Part shown: one piece after another, positions 33,518 through 41,565 of the stretch
Layout: each line of letters begins with the position of its first letter
How positions within the stretch are numbered: position 1 is the stretch's first letter
From: Candidatus Aminicenantes bacterium UBA6072
GTDB lineage: Bacteria; Acidobacteriota; Aminicenantia; UBA2199
Reading direction: 5' to 3'
Assembly: GCA_002436105.1 (NCBI GenBank)
Contig: DIXU01000020.1
Coordinates: 186,001 to 250,000 of the forward strand
DNA: 64,000 bases
The notes under the pieces: model-generated
Seen by the model: the letters and a program-made list of their open reading frames with translations, nothing else
Database searches by the model: none
What the model was told of the DNA's origin: nothing
Program-made: the position numbers and the translations under genes

Positions 33518-35650
33518 ATGAACAATAAACTTCCACGGATCGCCGTCATCGCCGGACTTCTGACGCTCCTGTTGCCGCTGTCCGGCCGCGCCGCCGACGA
33601 GGCGCCGCCCCGGCCGCCGGTCGCCAAGAGTGTTGCCAGGGAACTCGTCATGCACGGCCATGCCCGCGTCGATGAGTACTACTGGCTGAACCAGAGGCAG
33701 GACCCCGAGGTCATCGCCTACCTGCAGGCGGAGAACGCCTACACCGACGCCGTGATGAAGTCAGCCGCCGGGCTGCGCGCGGCGCTGTACAAGGAGATGG
33801 TCGGGCGCATGCAGCAGAGCGACATGTCGGTGCCGTATTTCGAGAATGGCTACTGGTACTACACCCGCTTCGAGAAGGGCAAGGAATATCCGGTCTACTG
33901 CCGCAAAAAAAAGTCCATGAAGGGGGCCGAGCAGGTGCTGCTCGACGGCAACCGCATGGCCGTCGGCGAGAAATACTTCCATATCGGGTCGTTCGCGGTC
34001 AGCCCCGACAACGTCACCCTGGCCTACAGCGTGGACACCGTGTCGCGCCGCCAGTACCGCCTGCGCTTCCGCTGCCTGAAAACCGGGAAGGAATATGCCG
34101 AGGAGATCCGGATGACGGCCGGGCGCATGGCCTGGGCCGGCGACAGCCGCACCCTGTTCTACCCGGTGATCGACCCCGGGACGCTGCGCTCCTGCAAGGT
34201 GCGCCGCCATGCCCTGGGGACGCCCGCCGAGAACGACGCGACCATCTACGAGGAAAACGACGAGACGTTCGACGTGGGCATCGGCCTGAGCCGCTCGCGC
34301 CGCTTCCTGCTCCTGGCCAGCCGCAGCACGCTGAGCGACGAATACCGCGTCCTCGACGCCACCAGGCCGGACGGCGAGTTCGCCGTCTTCCAGCCCCGCG
34401 TGCGCGGCCTGGAATACAGCATCGACCATCTCAACGGCCGCTTCTATGTGCTGACCAACGACAACGCCGTCAACTTCAGGCTCATGGAAGCCGCCGAGGA
34501 CCGCACCGGGCGCGAGCACTGGCGCGAGCTGATCGGCCATCGCCCCGACGTCCTGCTGGAGGACTTTGAGCTGTTCAACAATTTCCTCGTCCTGAGCGAG
34601 CGCCGATCCGGCTTGACCCAAATCCACGTCCTGCCCTGGGGCGACGCGGAAGGGTATGCCATCGATTTCCCCGAGCAGGCCTTCACGGCCTACCCGGCGT
34701 TCACCGCCGACCCCGCCACCGACCTGATGCGCTTCAACTATACGTCGCTGACCACGCCATCCTCGGTGTACGAGTTCAACATGAAGACCCGCGAGCGCCG
34801 GCTGCTCAAGCGCCAGGAGGTGCTGGGCGGCTACCGGCCTGAATCGTACTCAAGCGAGAGGCTCATGGCTCCGGGCTATGACGGCACCCGGGTGCCGATC
34901 TCCCTGGTTTATCGCAAGGACACGGCCAGGGGAGCGGCGACGCCGCTGCTGCTCTACGGCTACGGCTCCTACGGAGCATCCATGGATCCGGCGTTCAGTC
35001 CGCTGCGTCTCAGCCTGCTCGACCGCGGCTTCATCTTCGCCATCGCCCATGTCCGCGGCGGCCAGGAACTGGGCCGCTCCTGGTACGACGAGGGCAAGCT
35101 GTTCAGGAAGATGAACACGTTCACCGACTTCATCTCCTGCGCCGAGTACCTGGTGCGCCACGGCTATACGTCTCCGGCGAAACTGTTCGCCTCGGGCGGC
35201 AGCGCCGGCGGCCTGCTGATGGGCGCCGTGGCCAATCTCAGGCCCGACCTGTTCCGCGGCATGGTCGCCGCCGTCCCCTTCGTCGACGTGGTCACCACCA
35301 TGCTCGATCCGTCCATCCCCCTGACCACCAGCGAGTACGACGAATGGGGGGATCCCAACCGGCCCGAATGCTACGAATACATGCTCTCCTATTCGCCCTA
35401 CGACAACGTGCGGGCCAAGGACTACCCGGCCATGCTGGTGACCACCGGGCTGCACGACTCGCAGGTGCAGTACTTCGAGCCGGCCAAGTGGGTGGCCAGG
35501 CTGCGGGCCCTGAAAACGGACGGCAACCCGCTGCTGCTGCGCACCAACATGGAGGCGGGCCACGGCGGGGCGTCGGGACGCTTCCGCCGCCTGGAGGAGG
35601 TCGCCCTGGAGTATGCCTTCCTGCTCAAGCTGGTTGGCATCGATCGATAG
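33518..35650 (+). CDS. Secreted prolyl oligopeptidase family protein, oligopeptidase B-like (S9A)
   Basis: 710 residues from the ATG at 33518 (AAGGAG 5 bases upstream). A signal peptide (about 1-22) exports it. A seven-blade propeller (about 75-440) precedes the hydrolase domain with GGSAGG (nucleophile near 562), GLHDSQV (aspartate near 646) and EAGHGG (histidine near 682). The ASMDPAFSPLRLSLLDRGFIFAIAHVRGG region is typical of oligopeptidase B, which cleaves short peptides after basic residues. Export is unusual for classic OpB but common in this family in peptide-fermenting lineages. Confidence 0.9.
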   Translation: MNNKLPRIAVIAGLLTLLLPLSGRAADEAPPRPPVAKSVARELVMHGHARVDEYYWLNQRQDPEVIAYLQAENAYTDAVMKSAAGLRAALYKEMVGRMQQSDMSVPYFENGYWYYTRFEKGKEYPVYCRKKKSMKGAEQVLLDGNRMAVGEKYFHIGSFAVSPDNVTLAYSVDTVSRRQYRLRFRCLKTGKEYAEEIRMTAGRMAWAGDSRTLFYPVIDPGTLRSCKVRRHALGTPAENDATIYEENDETFDVGIGLSRSRRFLLLASRSTLSDEYRVLDATRPDGEFAVFQPRVRGLEYSIDHLNGRFYVLTNDNAVNFRLMEAAEDRTGREHWRELIGHRPDVLLEDFELFNNFLVLSERRSGLTQIHVLPWGDAEGYAIDFPEQAFTAYPAFTADPATDLMRFNYTSLTTPSSVYEFNMKTRERRLLKRQEVLGGYRPESYSSERLMAPGYDGTRVPISLVYRKDTARGAATPLLLYGYGSYGASMDPAFSPLRLSLLDRGFIFAIAHVRGGQELGRSWYDEGKLFRKMNTFTDFISCAEYLVRHGYTSPAKLFASGGSAGGLLMGAVANLRPDLFRGMVAAVPFVDVVTTMLDPSIPLTTSEYDEWGDPNRPECYEYMLSYSPYDNVRAKDYPAMLVTTGLHDSQVQYFEPAKWVARLRALKTDGNPLLLRTNMEAGHGGASGRFRRLEEVALEYAFLLKLVGIDR

Positions 35651-35660
35651 GGAGGCGGGG

Positions 35661-36443
35661 ATGAAGGTCATCGACCTGGCGCCGGAGCATGTCGATGAGT
35701 ACTGCCTGTGCCTCGAGGAGTGGTCCGACGAGATCCGCGAGGCGGGAACCCACAAGCGCCGGTGGTTTGAAAAACACAGGGACCAGGGGCTGCGCGTCAA
35801 GCTGGCCGTTGATGAGAATGGCACGGCCGGTGGCATGATCCAGTACTTGCCGATCGAGCAGTCGCCGGCCGCGGGCACGGGGCTCTATTTCGTCCTCTGC
35901 ATCTGGGTGCATGGCTACAAGCAGGGGCGGGGCAATTTCCGCAAGCGGGGGATGGGCACGGCGCTGCTCTCGGCGGCCGAGGACGACGCCCGCGCCCTCG
36001 GCGCCAAGGGCCTGGCCGCCTGGGGCGTCAGCCTGCCGTTCTGGATGCGAGCCTCATGGTTCCGGAAGCATGGCTACCGCAAGGCGGACCGCATGGGCAT
36101 GATGGCGCTGATGTGGAAGCCCTTCCGCGAGGACGCCGAGCCCCCCGCTTGGATTCGGCCGAAGAAGAAGCCGCAGGGTGAGGCGGGAAAGGTCGTGGTG
36201 ACCGGGCTGCTGAGCGGCTGGTGCCCGGCCATGAGCCTGGTACACGAGCGTGCCCGGCGCGCCGCCGCCGAACTCGGGCCCGCGGTTGAATTCCGCGAGG
36301 TGCGCACCGACGACCGCGCCGCGTTCCTGGAGTGGGGGATGAGCGACGCCCTGTTCATCGACGGCAAGGAACTGCGCAGCGGCCCGCCGCCCAAGTACGC
36401 GAGGATCCGCGGGAAGATCGCGAGGAAGCTGAAAAAACTATAG
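35661..36443 (+). CDS. GNAT acetyltransferase with YoaP-like C-terminal domain
   Basis: 260 residues from the ATG at 35661 (GGAGG 6 bases upstream). The N-terminal GNAT fold contains RKRGMGTALLSAAEDDARALGAKG and ends near 155. The C-terminal half, VVVTGLLSGWCPAMSLVHERARRAAAELG with FREVRTDDRAAFLEWGMSDALFIDGKEL, is a thioredoxin-like YoaP-type domain with a single cysteine in GWCP rather than CxxC. It lies 10 bases after the oligopeptidase gene and is likely co-transcribed. The substrate is unknown. Confidence 0.82.
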   Translation: MKVIDLAPEHVDEYCLCLEEWSDEIREAGTHKRRWFEKHRDQGLRVKLAVDENGTAGGMIQYLPIEQSPAAGTGLYFVLCIWVHGYKQGRGNFRKRGMGTALLSAAEDDARALGAKGLAAWGVSLPFWMRASWFRKHGYRKADRMGMMALMWKPFREDAEPPAWIRPKKKPQGEAGKVVVTGLLSGWCPAMSLVHERARRAAAELGPAVEFREVRTDDRAAFLEWGMSDALFIDGKELRSGPPPKYARIRGKIARKLKKL

Positions 36444-36607
36444 CAGAGGGGGGCAATCTTCGCGCCGGGTCTCATGATGATGACCACGGGCTTTTGAGCC
36501 AAGGCCCTTCGCTCCAGTCTCTGGATGCGGCGCACGGCGTCCCTGCCGCCGCCGGTGAAAACGTCCACGCGAGAAGCGAGGCCGGAGCGGTTTTTGCCGG
36601 GTTTGCT
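36444..36607. other. Gap between convergent YoaP-like and AraC-type genes
   Basis: No independent gene is visible. On the minus strand the frame of the AraC gene stays open for about 55 codons after its stop, with a protein-like run (SRVDVFTGGGRDAVRRIQRL). It may be a remnant of a longer C-terminus or chance in GC-rich DNA. Confidence 0.4.
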
Positions 36608-36967
36608 TCAAATGAAGTCGAACGGATCCGGATTGGCCAGTTTGCGGTAGCGCCCGGGCGATTCCCCCCAATGCTCCCGGAAGCGCAGGATGAAATACTG
36701 GCAATCGGCATAGCCCAGGCGGGCGGCCAGCTCCTTGACGGACAGCGCAGGCTCCTGCAGCAGGAAGCGCTCGGCCAGCTGCAGCTTGCGGCGCTGGATG
36801 AACTTGGCCAGGGTCATGCCGCGCTCGCTGTGGAAGCGCCGCGAGATGTGGCAGCGGCTGACCTCGAAGCGCACGGCCAGCCTGTTGATGGTCAGGTCGG
36901 CGAGGCGGGCTTCGGGCAGCTGGACCACGTAACGGTAGATCCTTTCAACGATGTTCCTGTTGGCCAT
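36608..36967 (-). CDS. Short AraC-type DNA-binding regulator
   Basis: 119 residues from the ATG at 36967, chosen for AGAGGAG 5 bases upstream. Almost the entire protein is the double helix-turn-helix AraC domain (LTINRLAVRFEVSRCHISRRF, then LSVKELAARLGYADCQYFILRFREHWGESPGRYR). There is no sensory domain, so ligand binding is unlikely and it may act by level alone, as MarA/SoxS do. Two identical 17-base inverted sites lie in the intergenic region upstream (37100 and 37250). Confidence 0.88.
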   Translation of the reverse strand: MANRNIVERIYRYVVQLPEARLADLTINRLAVRFEVSRCHISRRFHSERGMTLAKFIQRRKLQLAERFLLQEPALSVKELAARLGYADCQYFILRFREHWGESPGRYRKLANPDPFDFI

Positions 36968-37099
36968 GTTCGCTCCTCTGCGTTCAACAAGGAGCATTGC
37001 ATGGAGCATGCCAAGTCGGGATAGCCGTTCAAAACCGCCGAACATAAAGGATATTTTGAAGAAAACCGCCGGATCCGCAAGCGGATTGCAGCTCAGTCA

Positions 37100-37116
37100 T
37101 GTCCCATTTTTGGACA
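37100..37116. promoter_or_regulatory. Inverted 17-bp site, copy 1
   Basis: TGTCCCATTTTTGGACA: TGTCC and GGACA arms around a 7-base centre. An identical copy lies 150 bases away between the AraC-type gene and the glutamine amidotransferase gene. A candidate operator. Confidence 0.5.
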
Positions 37117-37249
37117 ACTCGCAGCGATTATCCTTAGCGGATGGCGATCTTGGAGGTATATCATTCCGCTTCCTTGTCCAGAATTGGGAATTCCGATCCA
37201 AAGCGGATTCAGGGAGCGACGAAAACATGGCATACTTCAGACTGCCCAT

Positions 37250-37266
37250 TGTCCCATTTTTGGACA
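37250..37266. promoter_or_regulatory. Inverted 17-bp site, copy 2
   Basis: Identical in all 17 bases and in orientation to the site at 37100-37116. It lies 41 bases before a TATAAT (37307-37312) of the amidotransferase gene. Confidence 0.5.
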
Positions 37267-37335
37267 GATTGGCACCGGACCGATGGTTTTCCTGATGATC
37301 ATCACGTATAATGAAGGCAGGCAAAGAGGAATCAC

Positions 37336-37935
37336 ATGAAGATGAACATACTGCTGGTCAACTGCTACCGGGATGGGGCGGAAGAAAAGATCCGCCCCTA
37401 TCATGAATGGCTGAGTGCCGGCGCGGCCGCGGCCGGCCTGGAACTGGCCGTCATGGATGCCGATGCCCGGGAACTTCCTGCCGCAGATGAAGAGTTCGCC
37501 GCCGTGATCGTATCCGGCTCGCAGAAGATGGTCGGGGACGGAGAGATCGAGCCGGGGCTGGCCGATTTCCTGCGCGGCAACCGCCGGCCGCTCCTGGGCG
37601 TCTGCTACGGACACCAGGCGCTGGCCCGCGCCTTCGGCGCCCGGGTGAAAAGGGACGCCCAGGTTCATCTCGGGGAAGAGGAGATCTTCCTGAACAAGAC
37701 GGACCCGCTTTTCTCGGCGTTTCCGCACCGGTTCAGGATGGTCGAAAGCCACGAGGAGATCGTCGCGCGTGACAACGACCTGGAGAGGGTTTTCATGGTC
37801 GTCGCCGAGAGTCAATCCGGGCTGGTGGAGGTTATCCGGCACCGCGAGCATCCGCTGTACGGCGTGCAGTTCCATCCCGAGAAGTCGGGAGAGCCCGGGA
37901 TCAGGTTGCTGGCCAACTTCCTGAGTCTGATCTGA
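37336..37935 (+). CDS. Class I glutamine amidotransferase-like protein
   Basis: 199 residues. The triad is visible: C90 in LLGVCYGHQAL, H180 and E182 in YGVQFHPEKSG. VSGSQKMVGDGE and the stand-alone length fit GuaA-like GATase domains without a synthetase partner. Such orphan proteins may hydrolyse gamma-glutamyl compounds; the substrate is unknown. AGAGGA lies 5 bases upstream of the ATG and TATAAT is at 37307-37312. The paired 17-base inverted sites upstream suggest control by the divergent AraC-type protein or another regulator. Confidence 0.85.
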   Translation: MKMNILLVNCYRDGAEEKIRPYHEWLSAGAAAAGLELAVMDADARELPAADEEFAAVIVSGSQKMVGDGEIEPGLADFLRGNRRPLLGVCYGHQALARAFGARVKRDAQVHLGEEEIFLNKTDPLFSAFPHRFRMVESHEEIVARDNDLERVFMVVAESQSGLVEVIRHREHPLYGVQFHPEKSGEPGIRLLANFLSLI

Positions 37936-37944
37936 TATCAAAAA

Positions 37945-38039
37945 TCAGATGTTAGACGTCAGAAGTCAGACGTTAGAAGTTAAAGGTCTGCAAGAAGTGA
38001 AAGTAATCGGTTTACGGTTTAAGGTAGACGGTTTACGGG
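37945..38039. repeat. Two adjacent 7-bp arrays downstream of the amidotransferase
   Basis: 37945-37987 has TCAGATG/TTAGACG/TCAGAAG units followed by GCAAGAAG, the same end as the TTAGACG array at 32660. 38007-38039 has CGGTTTA units. Both lie in the 372-base convergent space 37936-38307, which contains no gene. Confidence 0.85.
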
Positions 38040-38050
38040 AGGAGATGAAG

Positions 38051-38226
38051 CAATAGGAAGACTAAAATTCCAAGCACCAAACCCCAAACAAATTCCAAAC
38101 TCCAAATTCCAATTTCCAAAACGAAAGCTCCTTGCAGAGATTTCTCTTTTTTTTGGACAAAGTCCCCGCCAGGGGATTTGGTAATTGGAATCTGGGATTT
38201 ATTTGAAATTTGTTTTTTGGAATTTA
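38051..38226. repeat. Dispersed palindromic element, copy B
   Basis: Begins CAATAGGAAGACT, then a 7-bp-periodic ATTCCAAGCACCAAA arm, a core with ACGAAAGCTCCTTGCA and a GTCCCCGCCAGGGGA hairpin, then an ATTGGAATCTGGGATTT arm. It aligns end to end with the inverted copy at 56636-56776. Confidence 0.85.
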
Positions 38227-38282
38227 ATTCCCATTAATTCCTTTCTGCCACCTTGCGTCTCACGCCGAGTTCCTGTCTTCCT

Positions 38283-38305
38283 CGTCACGCGTCACGCGTC
38301 ACGAA
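38283..38305. repeat. 7-bp array (GCGTCAC) at the metalloprotease 3-prime end
   Basis: Three units of CGTCACG ending 3 bases before the stop of the minus-strand metalloprotease. A reverse-complement array lies beyond that gene at 40405-40440. Confidence 0.85.
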
Positions 38306-38307
38306 GC

Positions 38308-40341
38308 TCATTTCTTGAAGGCTTCCAGCGCTTCCCGGGCCGCGGCCAGCAGGGGCTGCGCCGAGATTTCCTCGCCCACGGCGTTCCTCATCCACAGTTG
38401 GGGGGTGAGGCGGCCGGCCCGGCACATGCGCTCCATCTCGCGGCCCAGATTCTTTCCCTGCAGGTGGCTTTCCAGCTGGAACGCGATCAGGTGCCCCAGC
38501 GGATAGTCGGGCAGGTAGAGTGGGGAGTCGATCATGTGCGAATAGGCGGCCAGGATGACCTGGTCGCGGACGCCGAATACCGGGGCATAGTATTGGTTCC
38601 ACACCTCGCGGGCGCAGCGCATGACCGCCCGGCGCAGGCCGTCGGGCTTGGCCCCCGGGTTGCGGTAAAGCCATTCCCATGTCTTCATGTCCACCAGGGC
38701 TACGCCGGCGATCTCATAGGTCATCCACAGCGTGTCCAGCACCTGCAGGCGGCGGGTGCTTGCCGTCGGCTCGGGAAAGCCGAGGACCTTCAGGTCGCGC
38801 TTCTGGAAGATAAAGGCGAAGGCCTCGGTAATGGCGGTATTGGGCACACCGGACATGAGGTAGGAATCGGCGTGCTGCAGCGAGAGCACCTGCTCGGCGC
38901 AGTGGCCCAGCTCATGCATGGCCACGTTGAAGCCCTGATAGCTCATGCCGTCCTTGTCCACGCGGGTGCGCAGGTGGGACCTTTCCGTGCGCATCTGTGC
39001 TCCCCAGGCATGGCCGGCGCCGCGCGCCGGTTCCACGGCGATGCGTTTGCTGATCTCCGTGGCGCTGGCCGGAGCGAAGCCCAGGAGCTGCAGGGTGGCG
39101 CGCAGACCCTTCTCGAAACGGGCGAGGCTGGGGTAGCGCTGCCGCACGCGGCGGTCCAGCTCCGCCTCGGTGATCTTCGCCCGAGGCTTGAAGCCGTCGT
39201 ACCAGATGTCGAAAGGCCGCAGTTCGCGGTCCAGGCGGCCGGCGATCAGGGCGGCGGTCTCCCTGGCCTCGGCGGAGGTCAAGATGTCTTCCAGGAGCCT
39301 GGATACGGCCGGTTCCTCCAACTCGCGCTCCAGCTCGAACTTGCGTTGGACGTGGCTGGGCAGGGAGGGGTAGAACTCGTCCATGTCGCGCATGGCCTTG
39401 AAGACGTTCAGCAGGTGCATGTAGCGCGAGTTGGGCTCGGGAGTCCAGGATACCTCGCGGCCCTCCTTGAAAACCTTGTTTTTGTACGGGTTCCAAATGT
39501 ACTGGTCGCGGTCGATCATCGACTTGGGGATGTCCTGCTGGATGATGCGCTTGAGCACCTCGTAGATCATCTCCTGGCCGGCCAGCCCGTCCGAGTCGGA
39601 ATAAAGGGTCTTGATCTGGTCACGCAGCCCCCAGTGGCTGATCCGTTTCAGGCCGGTCGGGAACAATGCTTGACCTTCGTTGCCGACCAGGTTCCCCAAA
39701 TGAATATTGTACTGGGAAATGTAGGTCTCGGCCTCGCTGAGGGCGGCGGCCGCGTTCTGGCTGGCGCGCGCCGGCAGTCGGGAAAGGAAGAGGTCGCCGC
39801 AGCGGGCATAGGCCCAGTCCAGCCGGTTCCAGTCGGGCCCCATCCCGTTTTTTTCGGCCAGGGAGTAGGAGGGGAAATTGAGCAGGACCTCGAAGGCGAT
39901 CTTGCCGGCGAACAGGTCGTCGCTGGCGTGGGCGGCGGGGTCGATCTGGCCGAAGCGCAGGTCGATGGGCAGGATCTCTCCCTGGTCCAGGTGCAGCGGC
40001 CGGTTGAACTCCAGGCGGATGCGGTTCATGTGGCCGTACAATGTCTCGAAATTGGCTTCGAGGCGCTGGAAGAGAGCGTGCAGCCGCTCGGGGTCGGCGA
40101 TGAAGTTCATCTGGCAGAACTTGGCGAATTCCTCGGGGCTGCCGTCGTTCTCGCCCCAGAAAGCGGCTGTTTGTCTGACGCCGTAGTCGATGCGCAGCCT
40201 CAGGTCGTCGCCGTATTTACCCAGCAGGTACTCGCGTACCCTGTCCTGGGTATCCTTGTCGATGAACATGTCTTCGCCTCCCAAATGCGCGGAAAAGATG
40301 AGCAGCGATGCCATGATGAACAGGATGCAGGTTTTTTTCAC
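38308..40341 (-). CDS. Secreted HELGH zinc metalloprotease, distant M3-like
   Basis: 677 residues from a GTG at 40341, chosen for GGAGG 5 bases upstream; the next ATG would cut the signal peptide (VKKTCILFIMASLLIFSAHLGG). The zinc motif NVAMHELGHCAEQ lies near residue 474, with a third-ligand glutamate 30 residues later in AITEAFAFIF, a gluzincin arrangement similar to M3 peptidases. The rest is mainly helical. Family assignment beyond gluzincin is uncertain. It is monocistronic, with the promoter at 40360-40388. Confidence 0.75.
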   Translation of the reverse strand: MKKTCILFIMASLLIFSAHLGGEDMFIDKDTQDRVREYLLGKYGDDLRLRIDYGVRQTAAFWGENDGSPEEFAKFCQMNFIADPERLHALFQRLEANFETLYGHMNRIRLEFNRPLHLDQGEILPIDLRFGQIDPAAHASDDLFAGKIAFEVLLNFPSYSLAEKNGMGPDWNRLDWAYARCGDLFLSRLPARASQNAAAALSEAETYISQYNIHLGNLVGNEGQALFPTGLKRISHWGLRDQIKTLYSDSDGLAGQEMIYEVLKRIIQQDIPKSMIDRDQYIWNPYKNKVFKEGREVSWTPEPNSRYMHLLNVFKAMRDMDEFYPSLPSHVQRKFELERELEEPAVSRLLEDILTSAEARETAALIAGRLDRELRPFDIWYDGFKPRAKITEAELDRRVRQRYPSLARFEKGLRATLQLLGFAPASATEISKRIAVEPARGAGHAWGAQMRTERSHLRTRVDKDGMSYQGFNVAMHELGHCAEQVLSLQHADSYLMSGVPNTAITEAFAFIFQKRDLKVLGFPEPTASTRRLQVLDTLWMTYEIAGVALVDMKTWEWLYRNPGAKPDGLRRAVMRCAREVWNQYYAPVFGVRDQVILAAYSHMIDSPLYLPDYPLGHLIAFQLESHLQGKNLGREMERMCRAGRLTPQLWMRNAVGEEISAQPLLAAAREALEAFKK

Positions 40342-40359
40342 CGCGGCCTCCACGGGGCG

Positions 40360-40388
40360 AATGTAGCATGGCGGGAGCGGCAGGTCAA
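40360..40388 (-). promoter_or_regulatory. Promoter of the HELGH metalloprotease
   Basis: Minus strand TTGACC (40388-40383), 17-base spacer, TACATT (40365-40360). Leader about 12 bases, containing the GGAGG site. Confidence 0.55.
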
Positions 40389-40404
40389 GGAGGAAGACGA
40401 TCTG

Positions 40405-40678
40405 TCGTGACGCGTAACGCGTGACGCGTGACGCGAAACGAAAGAAAGAAAATTCAAGCAGCAAATTGTAAATCAGTATGAATCGACAACCCTTTGGCAG
40501 GGAGAAAAACTGGATGAGCCGGGCAGACATCCTGACAACGCCTTGGTTTCGGCCATTGGAATTTGTGATTTGGAATTTAGCATAAATCGAGCCTTGCGTT
40601 GACTGGTTATGACCGATTTTTCTGTTAGCCTTAGTGAGCGCCTTCTCACGTTACGCGTCACGCGTTACGCGTCACGAA
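40405..40678. repeat. Inverted 7-bp arrays with element relic, upstream of the metalloprotease
   Basis: Arm 40405-40440 (CGTGACG/CGTAACG units) and arm 40645-40678 (CGTTACG/CGTCACG units) are reverse complements. Between them, 40531-40583 is a decayed copy C of the dispersed element (TTGGTTTCGG, CATTGGAATTTG, ATTTGGAATTTAGC). The second arm provides the stop codon of the minus-strand membrane protein gene. The 330-base gap 40342-40671 has no gene. Confidence 0.82.
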
Positions 40679-41556
40679 GACTGTGGCTGTTCCTGATGTT
40701 GTCTTACGAACTCGGTCTCGGTCGCATAGAACAGCATGCGGCTGAACTGGCGGCCGAGGATGTACAGCTGCTGCCAGGCAAAGACGAGCGCCAGCCGCAG
40801 CGGCGCGCCCTGGGGCAGGACACGGGCGACTTCCAGGTACAGCAGCGTCAGCAGCACGAACGCCAGCCCGGCCAGGAGATAGAGCCCCCAGGCCTTGAAA
40901 AAGCGGCCAGCGACGAATTTCAGCGTGAGCCGGGCTTCCTTCAGGACCTTCCTGCTGCCGCGGGTCGCCAGGCCGATCTTGACGTAATCGAAGAACATGG
41001 AGACCAGGCCGAGCAGCAGGACCAGTGCCAGCAGGCGCAGGTTGCCGGCGATCAGGGCCGGCCACTCGGTCGCGGCCCGGCGAGCCAGCGAGTTCAGCAG
41101 CCCGGCGAGCGGCCGGTACAACAAACCGATGATGACCAGGTAGACCGGCAGGGAGAGAAGGAAGAGGCGAAAAAATCGCCAGAAATAGAGGCCGCAGTCA
41201 TGAAAGAAATCGGCCAGGGTCGTCCGGGCGCCTGGACGGTTCAAGCAGCCGATGATCCCGCCGTTGAGGAAAACCGCCAGGACCAGGAAGACGAGTCCGG
41301 CGGCCAGGAACAATCCCAGGAAAAGCGGCGCGGCATCCAGGTAGCGGCTGCTGAAGTCGGTCAGCCAGTGCACCTCCAATTTTTTCAGGACGGCAGTCCC
41401 GGTGAGGGAATGGGCCAGCTGGCCGTGGACGGCGAACGCCAGCGGGGCGATGACCAGGAACGAAAAGATGAAATGAACGGCCCAGAGCCGCAGGGCCAGG
41501 CGGCGTCTGCTCCAAGCCAGTTTCAGGCCCCTGATGAACAGCGTGAAGATCGACAT
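40672..41556 (-). CDS. Six-helix membrane protein of unknown function
   Basis: 294 residues with about six membrane helices in three pairs. It begins with a short amphipathic segment (FIRGLKLAWSRRRLALRLWAVHF) and has the overall look of DUF4013/YciC-like bacterial membrane proteins, without a diagnostic motif. It follows the M1 peptidase gene by 9 bases and is probably co-transcribed. The TGA stop lies inside the CGTGACG array. Confidence 0.8.
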   Translation of the reverse strand: MSIFTLFIRGLKLAWSRRRLALRLWAVHFIFSFLVIAPLAFAVHGQLAHSLTGTAVLKKLEVHWLTDFSSRYLDAAPLFLGLFLAAGLVFLVLAVFLNGGIIGCLNRPGARTTLADFFHDCGLYFWRFFRLFLLSLPVYLVIIGLLYRPLAGLLNSLARRAATEWPALIAGNLRLLALVLLLGLVSMFFDYVKIGLATRGSRKVLKEARLTLKFVAGRFFKAWGLYLLAGLAFVLLTLLYLEVARVLPQGAPLRLALVFAWQQLYILGRQFSRMLFYATETEFVRQHQEQPQSS

Positions 41557-41565
41557 GGTCCCTCC

